Source: Nansenia antarctica
Taxonomy: Eukaryota; Chordata; Actinopteri; Argentiniformes; Microstomatidae
Assembly (NCBI GenBank): GCA_963989245.1
Contig: OZ022353.1
Coordinates: 25,488,524 to 25,552,523 of the forward strand
Length of the DNA stretch: 64,000 nucleotides
Direction: 5' to 3'
The notes under the pieces were generated by a model that was not told where the DNA came from, did not search any database, and saw nothing but the letters and a program-made list of their open reading frames with translations. A program made the position numbers and the translations under genes. Below are positions 12,576 through 23,689 of this stretch, in pieces (within the stretch, counting starts at the first letter, position 1; each line of letters starts with the position of its first letter).

Positions 12576-13305
12576 AAACCAGTTCTATTATCTATAGCAT
12601 GGCCCATGCCCAGATGTATTGCAGTAAATATAGATGCCTACTATTGTGGACAAAACTTGCTTATTATGTGTATCAATATTGTTTATTTTAATTTATATTG
12701 GATCCTTAAAGTGTTACTGGGTTTGTTTCTCTATTTGATAATAACAGGAGACACTGTCTATCACAGAACATGCTCTGAATCTGATACATTTCAATAAGCA
12801 CCCAATTAAACAAATAAAACATTTTTCTATGAAGAAAGGTCTGCTTATTTGTGCTTGCTGACTTTTACATCACTACGTTTACATTTAAGAGGGACGTAGA
12901 GTACTAAACTGGGAGGAACTCTCTCTTAACACTAGGAGCACGACACTGTTTTGCCTACTTTAGGTGATGTCAAATGACCGACCCCCCACTCTTTACAGTG
13001 AGAAGCTGTGTACTGACGCACAAGGTTCGCTGGATGGCGCCACTTGTACATTAGTCTGGCTCCACAGCCTGAAATGACTTGAAACTCTGAAACCAAGAAG
13101 CCAAGGAGTCATGGCTGAGGAAGAAACGGTCCAAAGCCTGGCTTCATGTCACACAAGAAGAGAACAATTACAACATCGCTACTTGTAAAAATGCATATGT
13201 TCCTATGCGCAGAGAAGCGGGGGGAATTAATAGCGCAATCTGACATGAATAAGCGTGAGTCTGCTGAAAATGAATTTCCATGCAACATGGAAGATGTAAT
13301 GGTCC

Positions 13306-14546
13306 CCCCAGGGCTGCGTGCTGAGCCCCATCCTCTACAACCTCTACACCTACGACTTCACCCCCGTCCACCCCAGCAACTCCATCATAAAGTTTGCAGA
13401 CGACACCACCGTGGTGGGCTGCATCTCGGGGGGGGGGGGCGAGGCGGCGTACAGGGATGAGGTGGAGCAGCTGGGCAAGCTGTACAAGGTTAACAACCTG
13501 CTGTTAACCAGCTAAAGACCCAGGAAATCATCGTGGACTTCAGGAGGAAAAAATCTGAGGTCCAGCCCCTGCTCATCGACGGAGAGAGCGTGGAGAGAGT
13601 CTCAACTCTCCGATTCCTGGGGGTGCACATACAGGAGGACCTGTCCTGGAGGACCAACACAGAAGCCATCATCAAGAAGGCACAACAGCGGCTCTACTTC
13701 CTGAGAGTCCTCAGGAAATACCACCTCAGACAGGAGCTGCTTGTGACCTTCTACCGCTGCACAGTGGAGAGCATCCTCACCTACTGCATTTGCGTGTGGT
13801 TCTCCAGCTGCACAGCCGCAGAGAGGAAAGCGCTACAGAGAGTCGTGAGATCGGCCCAGAAGATCATCGGCGCCCCCCTCCCCTCTCTGGAAGAGCTGTA
13901 CAACACACGCTGCCTCAGGAAGGCCACCAAGATCTCCAGGGACCCATCCCACCCTGGGAACGAACACTTTGTTAGGCTGCGCTCAGGCAGGCGGTTCAGG
14001 ATCATGTCCGCACGGACAAATAGACTGAAGCTCAGCTTCTACCCTAGGGCCATTCAGGCCCTGAACACAGCAAAGACCTAGGTTCTAGGCCCTGGACAAT
14101 CTAGACAACTTGATGGCAGCTACTAGATTGTAGACATAAGTGCAATATTGAAATACAACTGTGAACATTTCAAACCTGTTAACTGCGACACTTTAAATGA
14201 ATGTGCAATAATACTATGTGCAATATGACAACCCTTGTGTACATAAGGTTCAGATATAGGAAAAGTTAGGATATTTATAGCATAGCATAGAGTACAGCAC
14301 AGTGTTTTATTGTATAGTATAGTAGTATAGTATAGTAGATAGTGTACATAGCCTTTATTTATGTAAACCAGCTCTTTTCCCTTTTTTATTTTACCCTTGG
14401 CCCTCTTGTCTTTAGTCTTTTTCCTAGCACCAGGGGAGCCCCCCCTACTAAATTTCGTTGTATGGTACCTGTAGTGTATTAATGACAATAAAGACCATTC
14501 ATTAGTTCGTTCGTTCGTTCGTTCGTTCATTCATTCATTCATTCAT
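13306..14546 (+). pseudogene. 5'-truncated L2-type LINE: RT tail, C-terminus, 3' UTR and tail
   Basis: Starts abruptly inside the reverse transcriptase (GCVLSPILYNLYTYDF, then the catalytic FADDTTVVG). It continues through the conserved C-terminal region (TLRFLGVHIQEDLSW, AQQRLYFLRVLRKY, YNTRCLRKATKI, SFYPRAIQALNTAKT) to a stop at about 14081. A one-base shift near 13505-13520 splits the frame. The 3' UTR ends ttcgttgtatggtacctgta ... aatgacaataaagaccattc and runs into (TTCG)n/(TTCA)n, the usual L2 tail. It is a dead 5'-truncated copy. Related tails lie at 18466-19325 and 20926-21008. Confidence 0.88.
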
Positions 14547-14764
14547 GATATATATGTTGTCACAATCCTAAACTACTTCTGTTGTAGTATATATATACTG
14601 TATATCTGTCATGGTAAGCTCATGTACATTGTACATGCAGAGCTGTTGGGTTGTGACACCGAGATAAGGCAGGGAACTGCACATGCTGGCACTGTTAGCC
14701 TGCAAACCTCACACACCACACAATTGCCTGCCATTTAGGAAAACATAGCAAATAACCTTTGATT

Positions 14765-15560
14765 TGATTTGACTATTTGTACTGCTAATTGAACATCTTT
14801 GAGATGTTCGAGAAGGTGGCCAAAGAGAGTGAGTGGCCAGAGGATAAATGGTCTCCTAGTCAAAGCGTACTGACGGGGAAAGCTCAGAGGCCAGTAGCTG
14901 CTCTAGACTGCAGAGTAGGCCTTGAATATGGTCCTCTCAGGAAAGCAGTGTTAGAGGCAGAGTACCTGAGGCCTATCGGCATAGATTTAGGGAATTAAGA
15001 AGTCAGACTAGCGAGTCTTCCCTAGATCTATGGCACAAACATGAAATTGATTTCTGGGTAAAGTGAGGTATGGGATTTTTCTGAACTGAGAGACTTGGTA
15101 GTGTTAGAGCAGTTCAAAACCAGTGTTCCCAAGGAGGTGGAGATCTACCTAACTGAGAGACTTGGTAGTGTTAGAGCAGTTCAAAACCAGTGAGTGTTCC
15201 CAAGGAGGTGGAGATCTACCTAAACGAACGTGAAGTAAAATCTCCACGGCAAGCTGCCGAGTTGGCGGATAATGATGAAGTTATCCATAGTAGGCAGTTT
15301 ACTAACCCAGTTGGCAGGAGATGGCCTCTTGACTCAGCTAGTGGTAACCACCAGTCTGGAAAGCCCATGGGGAACGTATTTCGTTCTCTTCAGCCCGTCG
15401 ACAGGGGCACACCGCGACCAGACTGGTTCTTTAGGCCAGAGGTGGGGTGGTGCCCAGCCATACAGTCGTAGTTATGCTTCCCCCTTAGAAATACGGGGTT
15501 TCCGTTGTCATAAGGTGGGGCATAAGAAGACAGTGTCCTACTCTGAGGTCAAGGCAGGGC
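14765..15560 (+). pseudogene. Decayed Gypsy-type gag with a SCAN domain and zinc-knuckle remnant
   Basis: Broken frames read FEMFEKVAKESEWPEDKWS, LTGKAQRPVAALD, then LEQFKTSVPKEVEIYLN and REVKSPRQAAELADN, the pattern of a SCAN domain. Further on, FRCHKVGHKKTV is a zinc knuckle with its first and last Cys lost or shifted. SCAN domains in vertebrate transcription factors are thought to derive from Gmr1-like Gypsy gag proteins (established proposal), and this looks like such a gag. Several frameshifts and a local duplication (about 15078-15148 repeated at 15149-15220) disable it. No protease or RT follows. Confidence 0.68.
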
Positions 15561-15584
15561 TCAGGTAGACCAGTGGCGCTAGTG

Positions 15585-15720
15585 ACTTCTGACAGACGCA
15601 TTACGAAGTGACTTGTCACTTGTCCAATTGTCTCACTTATGTCTTGTACTATTGTCACTTTATTTTATCTTGACTTATCTTGTGTGTTGCCTTATTGTCT
15701 TGTGCTGCTTCAGTCAGTTC
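15585..15720 (+). mobile_element. LINE 3'-UTR-like fragment
   Basis: The run 'cacttgtccaattgtctcac' then 'ttatgtcttgtactattgtc' closely resembles 42585-42690, where it sits in a LINE 3' region. Weakly supported here because no coding part adjoins. Confidence 0.35.
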
Positions 15721-16074
15721 CTCTTACAGTTATTCTCTGACACTTTAGATAGTTGTCTGTGATTATCATCCATCAAGTACAATTAAGAGTCAAATAGAGT
15801 TATCTGAACATTCTATAGAAAAGCAGATCAGATTATCATGGATAACATGGATCATTTGTTTGTAGTAGCACCAGTATTTCTGCATTGTTTATTTAATCAC
15901 TATTGCCATTCCATCTTTTTGGGGGAGATTTTTGTATTGGATGTGAGGATAGTTCATGAAAGTTAAAGTTCAATACATTACCTTGTTCTCAGCTTACTGT
16001 CTCTACCCTGTGACTGCTTGTGGCAGCGTGTAGTATTATAGAAAGTCTTACTTGTGATGACTGTGATGTACAGT

Positions 16075-16145
16075 TCACTTACTTTAGATGAATGTACTTG
16101 TTTTAAGTCGCTCTGGATAAGAGCATTTGCTAAATTACTCAAACA
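16075..16145. repeat. Dispersed teleost repeat tail (SINE-like)
   Basis: Contains 'gtcgctctggataagagcat' then 'ttgctaaatta', a very common teleost interspersed motif. A diverged relative lies near 2778-2812 (ctttggatgaaggcttctgc). No promoter boxes or head were identified. Confidence 0.4.
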
Positions 16146-16924
16146 TTTTACATCTGTAAAATAATAGCCATTTCCTGTCAACCATCTTTAAACACTAGAT
16201 GGCAGTATTTACTCTTACACCAGAAACATGAACAGTCGCACATGTGGATGCAGAATAGCCCTCCCAGTTTGTTTCCGCAAGTAACTTCTAATTTATGGAT
16301 TCTCTACGTTGTTTTATGTTGAGAGTTCTGTAGAGGTAGGGTTTGTCTTCTACCTCCAAATATAAAGGAGGACTATCACTTTGTTTTTCATCCAGGTACC
16401 ACTATTGTATTACTGTTATCTATGTTGCTATCCAAGCATCATGTTTACCTTGCTGCTGCAGCAGCCATGCAATGTCAAGACACTACAACAGCTGGTTAAC
16501 TTGTTGGATCAGTTAAGGCCTATGCCGGTAATCAGTACACACACCAATCACACAATGGGACTAGAACAGGCAGACATTTACATCTTTTCAACAGATTCAC
16601 TCAGAGTCATGAAATGTTCCAAACATGCATGTGGTTCTTTTTGCCACATGCTGGCACTATTTTGTTGGTTTATCTGTATGTATGTATGTTAATTTGCCCG
16701 CCAAAGGTCTCTTATCCTCCAATTTCCTCTTTTACACCATACATTGAGAAATTAGTGACCCAGAAGATAGTGAGCGTCGGAACAGTGTTCAAAATCATTA
16801 ATTTGCTTTACTGTCCTCTAGAGAGAACAAACAACTTAAACCTGTCCTTGGTAAGGATATACTGTAGATATTACCTAGCACATTATGGTCTGTGTGAAAG
16901 TGGGTAAAATGTTGACTTAAAAAG

Positions 16925-17060
16925 AGGTTACTGGTGTTTATGGCAAGGTAAGGCAAGTTTATTTATATAGCACATTTCATCCAACAGGGGAAATTCAAAG
17001 TATTTTACATATAGCATAAACAAATACAGAAAAATGTGGATAGTAAGAAAATAAAAATTA
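16925..17060. repeat. Dispersed teleost retroelement tail
   Basis: 'ggcaagtttatttatatagc' then 'acatttcatccaac' is a common teleost repeat. The opposite orientation occurs at about 63200-63265 (gaaatgtgctatacaaataa acttgccttgcc). Family assignment is uncertain. Confidence 0.45.
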
Positions 17061-17345
17061 CAAGAATAGATACATGTAGAAATAAAATAGATAATCATTT
17101 ATCAATATAATAAGATAATGGATATGCCTTGCCTTACCCACATCATGGTGAATCAAAACTGATCTTAGGCTATTTAATTTATATATTTACAGTACAAGTA
17201 GGTTTCAAAATTGGAGAATTAAACACAATAAAAACAGACAAGGGACAATAGATTAATATTATCCATCTCCATTAATCCATCTTCAGAATAGCAATTGCAC
17301 TCTTCTGTTACGCATTTCTTAATTAGAGCTGTGAGCCATGCCGAA

Positions 17346-17493
17346 AAACAAGACAAGACTGCTCTGCCAATTTACCCTAACCCTAACCCTAACCCTAACC
17401 CTAACCCTAACCCCTAACCCCTAACCCTAACCCTAACCCTAACCCTAACCCCTAACCCTAACCCTAAACAAGACAAGACTGCTCTGCCCATTT
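17346..17493. repeat. Interstitial telomeric (CCCTAA)n array flanked by a direct duplication
   Basis: About fourteen CCCTAA units, a few as CCCCTAA, occupy about 17374-17466. The same sequence, acaagacaagactgctctgc plus c, lies on both sides (17346-17368 and 17466-17488). With one mismatch the similarity extends about five bases further (aattt versus cattt). Confidence 0.92.
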
Positions 17494-17931
17494 CCAAGCT
17501 AATCCTTGGGTACCCGCCAGAGCAGTCATCTAGTGGAGCAAAAGTCCTAACAGATTGTGAGTGACATGAGATTGCATAGATATCAAGGAAGCTTGTCCAG
17601 TATGGCTTTGGAAATAAAGATGTACCAGTGATGCTGTCTCCTTAGGCTTGATGAAGGCCAGGGGACCAGGTCATAAAGTACAGTATGGGACAATGAGTTG
17701 GATATAAAGCGTAGAGAACTGTGATACACAGTCTAGGCAGCAAAGTGGAGAGGAGACAGCATGCATGTAAATAATGTCCCCATAGTCTCACTTAAGAACG
17801 AGGCATGAACAAGTGTTCTCCTAACTGCTAAGTTGAGGCAGGCCTTATTTTGATTACAAAAACCCAGCCTAACCTTCAATTTATTTTAACTAAAAGAGAG
17901 CCTGTCATCCAGCCAAATAAGTACTTATTAC

Positions 17932-17997
17932 ATTAGATTAGATTCAACCTTATTGTCATTGCAGAGTACAAGTACCAGACAACGAAATGCAGTTTAG
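17932..17997 (-). mobile_element. LINE 3' end, left part, interrupted by another LINE
   Basis: Minus-strand 3' terminus ending in an AATCTAAT-type tail (plus-strand attagattagattcaacctt, then 'gagtacaagtaccagacaac'). The same terminus at 43263-43400 continues uninterrupted into 'cagaagtgcaaatagtgata'. Here that continuation appears only at 20580, after a 2.6-kb insertion. Confidence 0.75.
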
Positions 17998-20577
17998 CGC
18001 TGATTGTTTATCTGGACTAGCTGATTTCTGTCACTGAGATATGAGTCCAACCATTTAAGGGCTGATGGCAAGAAGTTAAAGGCAGACAGCTTGGTGATAA
18101 GGACCTGGTGATTGACTGTGTCGAAGGCTTTGCGGAGATCTAAAAACACAGCACCTACAACACCTCCTCTATCAACCATACCTTTGACCTTTTCTAGGAA
18201 GTAGCAGTTGGCCGTTTCTGTAGAGTGTAGGGTCCTAAAGCCAAACTGCATTGGATGAAGGGGAAATGGGCTATTGCTTAAAAAGTGAACGAGCTGCTCT
18301 GTAACCCACTTCTCAGTGACCTTGGAGATAATGGGTAAAATACTGATTGGCCTATAGTTACCAACATCCTGGGGGTCACCTGACTTGAAGATGGGAGAAA
18401 CAATAGCTGTTTTCCAGGTACTAGGGACTGTTTCCTCAAGTATTGATTGGTTGATTATTTGTGTAATGAATGAATGAATGAATGAATGAATGGTCTTTAT
18501 TGTCTTTGATATAGTACAGGTACCAAACAACGAAATTTGGGAGGGGGGGCTCCCCTGGTGCTAGGAAAGAAAAAAACCTAAAAAAACAAGAAGGGAAAGG
18601 AGCTGGTTTACATAAATAAAGGCTATGTACACTATCCACTATACTATACTATACTATACAAATAAAACACTGTGCTGTACTCTATGCTATGCTATACCTA
18701 TTCTAACATTTCCTATTCTCTGAACCTTATGTACCCTAGGGTTGTCATATTGCACATAGTGTTATTGCACATTCATTTAAAGTGTCGCAGTTTGCAGGCT
18801 TGAAATGTACACATTTGTGCCTCAGCACTACACCTGATTTCAATCCAGCAGCTGCCATCAATCCGTCCAGACTGTCCAGGGCCCAGAACCTAGGTCTTTG
18901 CTGTGTTCAGGGCCTGAATGGCCCTGGGGTAGAAGCTGAGCTTCAGTCTCTTTGTCCTTGCGAACATGGTCCTGAACCGCCTGTTCGAGGGCAGCCGAGC
19001 AAAGTGTTCGTACCCAGGGTGGGATGGATCTCTGGAGATCTTGGAGGCCTTCCTGAGGCAGTGTGTGTTGTACAGCTCTTCCAGAGAGGGGAGGGGGGCG
19101 CCGGTGATCTTCTGGGCCGATCTCACGACTCTCTGTAGCGCATTCCTCTCTGCGGCTGTGCAGCTGGAGAACCAGTTGCAGATGCAGTAGGTGAGGATGC
19201 TCTCCACTGCGCAGCGGTAGAAGGCCACCAGCATCTCCTGTCCGATGTGGTCTTTCCTGAGGACTCTCAGGAAGAAGAGCCGCTGTTGTGCCTTCTTGAT
19301 GATGGCTGCTGTGTTGTTCTTCCAGGACAACGGAATAATGGGGTGGACTAGGTGTTCTTTCAGAGATTTCAGCATTGTAGTGTCCATTCCATAGATATCC
19401 TTCGCTGTTGAGAGTTTGAGAGATGACATTATGACTTGGGTTTTGTGTGCCGAGAAGGGCTGAATGCTGAAAGAGGGCTTGGTTTCATCAAGTTCAACAT
19501 TATTGTTGGTTATTTGAGGAAAATTCTGTGCGATCTCTTTTACAGAGTCAATGAAATATGTGTTAAAAGCTACAGCTATTTGGGCTGGATCTTGTGTTAA
19601 GTTGTCATTCAGTTTCAGCTGTATCTGCTTCCTAGGCCTGTGGTTGGTTCCCATGACATTTTGGATTTGTTCCCAGATCCGGATATGTCTTACCTCACAT
19701 ATTGTTTGACAAGCTGGGGCCATGCATACAGCACTTCCCTAAAGCCAGTAGCCACCCTATACAAGCGGACCCTTAAGTTCATGGACCAGAAGCCCAACAG
19801 CACACACTACTGTACCATCCTAGACAAATGTAAATACCTTAGCTGGGAAGACACCATCAAATACAAAAACATCTGTCTCATCCATAAAATTCTGCATAAC
19901 AAAGCTCCTCCCCCGCTTAACTCTTTCATAAACCAGCGTGACCACAGCTTACGGCCCACCAGAAGCACCTCTCGTGGCGACCTTATAGTTCCATTCAGGA
20001 AAAGCACCTTCAGTAAGCAATCCTTCTCAGTGATAGCAATAGAAAACTGGAACTCACTACCCAACCAACTCAAAGACATACATACTAACTCCACCTTCAC
20101 AACACACATGAAAGCCTGGCTGACACAGAACTATACTTGTCCTCATTAATCCCTCTCTGTGCTGCCTCCCCATAATCATATTATGATGTTTTGTTTTGTT
20201 TAATGTATTGCTGTTTGTAAGTGCTTAATGTTGTGTGGCCTGTAATTGTCCTGTGGCTTCTATGTGCTTGAAATGTCGCTGCCCCCATAAGTGAGTATGT
20301 GGTGTTTGTTGTAGCCCCTTCAATCACCTCAGCTTGCTTACGTGTGTTTTTTGTCAAGTGTGATGTTGGGGTACCTTGTCTCAGCCACGTGTACTTAGAA
20401 TATTTAAATGTTTATTTTAACTAATGACGTTACTTTTCAGGATGCCATGTTGCAACTGGCCGGGGACTTCAGCTGAAAATTAGCCGACTAGGCTAACGCT
20501 GCCTTTTTTACTGTATTTTATATGGTTCATGTATTTGGATTGTCCTCTATATAATAAACTAATAAACTAATAAACTA
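17998..20577. mobile_element. LINE with inverted 5' half, nested inside another LINE tail
   Basis: The right part (about 19690-20577, plus strand) encodes the C-terminus (TLYKRTLKFMDQKPNS, IENWNSLPNQLKD), a stop at 20149, a 3' UTR and an (AATAAACT)n tail. The left part (17998-19690, minus strand) encodes the region around and before the RT of what looks like the same family (KLSTAKDIYGMDTTMLKSL, then NYRPISILPIISKVTEKW and AVFLDLRKAFDTVNH). The parts meet head to head near 19685-19690. This is the form left by twin priming. An L2 copy interrupts the inverted half. The family is a non-RNase-H LINE of the L2/CR1 type as far as I can tell. Confidence 0.72.
18466..19325 (-). mobile_element. 5'-truncated L2-type LINE nested in the inverted LINE
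   Basis: The minus-strand reading AAIIKKAQQRLFFLRVLRKD ... LYNTHCLRKASKISRDPSH ... KLSFYPRAIQALNTAKT matches the element at 13306-14546. Its 3' tail is (GAAT)n on the plus strand at 18466-18492. The host LINE reading resumes on the other side: host words end at KEHLVHPI before the insert and continue with ITQIINQSILEETVPSTWK after it. Confidence 0.85.
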
Positions 20578-20802
20578 AACTAAACTAACCAGAAGTGCAC
20601 ATAGTGATATAAAAACATGATATAAAAACATGACAATGATAGTAATAGGTACAGTATGGCATGTATGGTAGTGTAGAGGTATATGAGCTAAGTACAGTTA
20701 CGGTAGCTCATGTACAGTATGTAATGTACATATGTATAAAAGAGGCTATATCAATGAGGTATGTGTGTAAGATCTGGGAGCGAGCTCTGGAAAAGATCAT
20801 AA
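20578..20802 (-). mobile_element. LINE 3' region, right part (continuation of 17932-17997)
   Basis: Contains cagaagtgcacatagtgata and 'aaaaacatgatataaaaaca', which follow directly after the tail in the uninterrupted copy at 43263-43400. It fixes the outer host of the nested insertion. Confidence 0.65.
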
Positions 20803-20925
20803 TATGATATTAGGGATGCACGATATGCATTTTTTCCAACCGATACCGATACCGATATTTACCCGCTTCTCGTGGCCGATAACCGATACCGATACCGATA
20901 TTATAAAATATTATTTTATTTTTTC

Positions 20926-21008
20926 TTTCCTAGCACCAGGGGAGCTCCCCCTCCCAAATTTCGTTGTTTGGTACCTGTACTATATCAATGACAATAAAGA
21001 CCATTCAG
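20926..21008 (+). mobile_element. Solo L2 3' tail inside the hAT element
   Basis: 'cctagcaccaggggagctcc', then 'tttcgttgtttggtacctgt' and 'tcaatgacaataaagaccat' match the 3' end of the L2 copies at 13306-14546 and 18466-19325. Only about 80 bases inserted, an extreme 5' truncation. Confidence 0.8.
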
Positions 21009-21684
21009 ATATCATTTCACAGTTGATAACCTGTAGTTCATGCACACCTGAAGGTAAGAAAGGCTATGTAGTGAGCAAAGATTGATGATTTAATATTCCA
21101 TAGTGATCTCACCAAATCTAACTTACATCACTATTGTTAACACAACAAAGAGAACACTTCTGAGTCTTCAAATGTTCATTTATTATTTCCTCTAACAAAC
21201 AGAATCTGTTATACAGTGCACAATGCTTTTTTTAGCCAAGATCTGGCCTCCTTTTATCAAAACAAAAAAGGCTCACCTAAGAGTAATTAGATCAAAAAAG
21301 TGTCAAAAATAAAGTGCACCTTGTGCATCAGTCAATACAAAAATAAAGACTTTTAAAGAACCAAAAGTTGTATAGAACTTGTACAGAAACTAGTGCCAAA
21401 TGGCTGCTTAGTCTGCAGATAAACAGAATGATACAAGGCACATAGTAGGCTACACTAGTATGCTTAATAAAGCAACTGAAAAGGGCTGGGCTATGCTACT
21501 TTTAGTGCATGAGGATGAGGTAGGTTGTGATAAAGCCCATCAAACGTTTTGCATAAGAATTCAAAATAAATTGCACTGACATGGAAAAACAAAAAGTGCA
21601 TGTTTTCCTTGTAAACAACTTGTCTTGTATAGCCTACATTCACATTCTCACCTAAATAATAGACACGTTTTCCATTGGTGTTCC

Positions 21685-21996
21685 CTAATATACAAACTGA
21701 ATACAATTCCTACCTCCTAGAACCTTTGCAATGCAGTTTTCAAATGCGTGTTCAATAGGCACCGCGGATTTTTTTTTCGCGGCTGGGCTACCGTGTTCTG
21801 CTACTACGAGTGCTTGATATTCCTTCCATACAGCGTGCTTGCAATGGTGATTCTTCAGGTGACTTATTAGATTCGTTGTGTTGTAACTCGTAGACCTTTG
21901 CCCTCCTCTCCGAACTTTTGTTGAACATGTATTGCAAATTGCAAACGCAATATCTGCCTCAGAAACTGTGAAGAATGTCCACACCGGGGAAGGCAT
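21685..21996 (-). pseudogene. BED-type zinc finger, N-terminal fragment of hAT transposase
   Basis: The frame begins MPSPVWTFF and carries CNTCSTKVRRGG, then SYNTTNLISHLKNHH. Two Cys followed by a paired-His motif is the BED finger (C-x2-C ... H-x4/5-H) used for DNA binding at the amino end of hAT transposases and ZBED proteins. At 103 aa it holds only the finger and a short linker, with no DDE/RNase-H fold or dimerisation domain elsewhere in the element. It could bind the element's ends but cannot transpose them. The frame is intact from its ATG. Confidence 0.8.
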
Positions 21997-22244
21997 GTTT
22001 CGCTCGCGTCTCGTCTATACAAACTGCGTGCCTGAGCGCGGAAACCGGAAGCAGAGCGCGGAAACCGGAAACCGGAAGCAGAAATATTTCCGGCTTCATA
22101 TTATCGGTTAAATATCGGCTAAAATGTTATAAAACCGATAAATACCGATAAACATTAATTCCCCAATATCGGGCCGATAAATATCGGTGCCGATAATATC
22201 GTGCATCCCTATATGATATAATATAAGAATAATATCATATATAC

Positions 22245-22690
22245 AGTGCCTTGCAAAAGTATTCACCCCCCTTGGCTTTTTACTTATTTTATTACATTAC
22301 AACCTGTAATTTAAGCATTTTTTTAATCAGAATTTTATTTGATGAATCTGCACAAAATACTGTTAGTTTTTAAATTAAATGAGAAATATACATTAAAAAA
22401 AGAATTAAAAAAAAAATAAAGAACTGAAAATTGGCATGTTCATATGTATCCCTTTGTTATGAAGCCCCTAAAAACTTCTGGTGCAACCAATTACCTTCAG
22501 AAGTCACATAATTAGTGAAATGAAGTCTACCTGTGTGCAATCTAAGTGTCACATGTTCTGTCAGTATATACACACCTTTTCTGAAAGGCCCCAGAGGCTG
22601 CAACACCTAAGCAAGAGGCACCACCAACCAAACACTGCCATGAAGACCAAGGAACTCTCCAAACAAGTCCGGCCCGGGACAAAGTTGTTG
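22245..22690 (+). mobile_element. Tc1/mariner-type element, 5' part only
   Basis: Starts cagtgccttgcaaaagtatt followed by caccccccttggct, a familiar teleost Tc1-like terminus. Further in come 'ggccccagaggctgcaacac' and 'accaaggaactctccaaaca'. The right end is absent, so the copy is truncated. Confidence 0.65.
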
Positions 22691-23299
22691 AGAAGTACAT
22701 GCAATGATTACACATTTATACAAGAATGTCTATGCAATGTCATTTGCTAAAGTAAAAGATGTTTAAAGTGGACCATAAAAAAATGCTTCTTCTTTCAGTG
22801 GCCGTCGAAGAATGCAGGATTTGTTTTCATATCTTAAATTGGATATTATAATATTCTTTGGGATTGTTTTGCGTGTTATATATTATCATGTGTCGCCCTG
22901 CTTGGGCTGGCCGACTGCTGTGTCTCGACGGAGCGTGTCTGGATCCAGGTGAGTAGCCAACTGCCTCCCCAGGTTACATCATATGCAGCACAGTCCACAT
23001 GCTCTTACAACTCAAATCAAAACATACAGGCTAGTTTACCAGACTACTAGGCAGCCGTAGCCCTCTAGACTAGGCTACTCGAGTTTGTAACAGTAAGCCA
23101 TTCATAACTGTAAGGTCAGTTTTTATTCACCAGGCTAATGGTAAAGCAAAAGTGAGGAGAATAGCGCCTCAGGACGTTGAAAAAAAAGTTGTGGTATACA
23201 TGAAAATGCTTCATTTTATTTCTGTGTGATTTTGAAATCGTGACATCATGGTATGTGACACGGTCTGGTCATTTGGGCAACCAATCAAAATGTTCAGAC

Positions 23300-23490
23300 A
23301 TTTTGAAACACGGAAATACATTTCAAAGTTGTGGAAAATCACAACACAAACTCACTAGTCAAGCCAAAATGCTGCAATGCAATGGATTCGGTGAGTAATC
23401 CCCACTGCTACCTAGTTAACTATAACACTACATTGTTAGCAGGCTCACAAAACAAGCTCTGTTAGTTGACTAGCTAGTGTGATTGATTTC
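23300..23490 (-). repeat. Second copy of the hAT 5' flank seen at 50-230, inverted
   Basis: 'actcactagtcaagccaaaa' and 'gttagcaggctcacaaaaca' are the reverse complement, with a few changes, of words at 60-200. No transposase frame accompanies this copy. Confidence 0.6.
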
Positions 23491-23689
23491 AGGTGAAGCA
23501 CATTTTGTAAACTGTTCCTGGGCCAGATGTTACCGCCAGACGTCCCGGGGTGTCTGGGATTGTCCCAAGTAGGGTGTCCCGAGTCCTGACATGTCTGTTA
23601 AGCATTAAAATGTCCCGATTTTCCACATTCACTACGAAGTTGTCCCAGTTTTCACCACAATTAAAGTAATAATAATAATAATAACAAGA

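Larger units (their letters stand above)
5844..12830 (+). other. pmepa1 3' UTR and downstream flank
   Basis: No coding gene is recognisable here apart from the elements listed separately. Teleost and mammalian pmepa1 transcripts have long 3' UTRs, so part of this is probably transcribed. Candidate polyadenylation hexamers exist (for example aataaa near 12815), but the true end cannot be chosen from sequence. Short GAT, AAT and ATT repeats occur at 10391-10417, 9966-9990 and 10530-10560. Confidence 0.45.
20803..22219. mobile_element. hAT element with perfect 8-bp target duplication
   Basis: The ends TAGGGATGCACGATAT and ATATCGTGCATCCCTA are exact inverted copies (20811 and 22211 are the outermost bases). 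TATGATAT occurs directly outside both (20803-20810 and 22212-22219), the 8-bp duplication expected of hAT. Subterminal regions are crowded with CCGATA/TATCGG words. The only coding content is a BED-finger exon at 21685-21996. The catalytic part is missing, so this is a deleted, non-autonomous copy. An L2 tail has inserted at 20926-21008. Confidence 0.92.
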
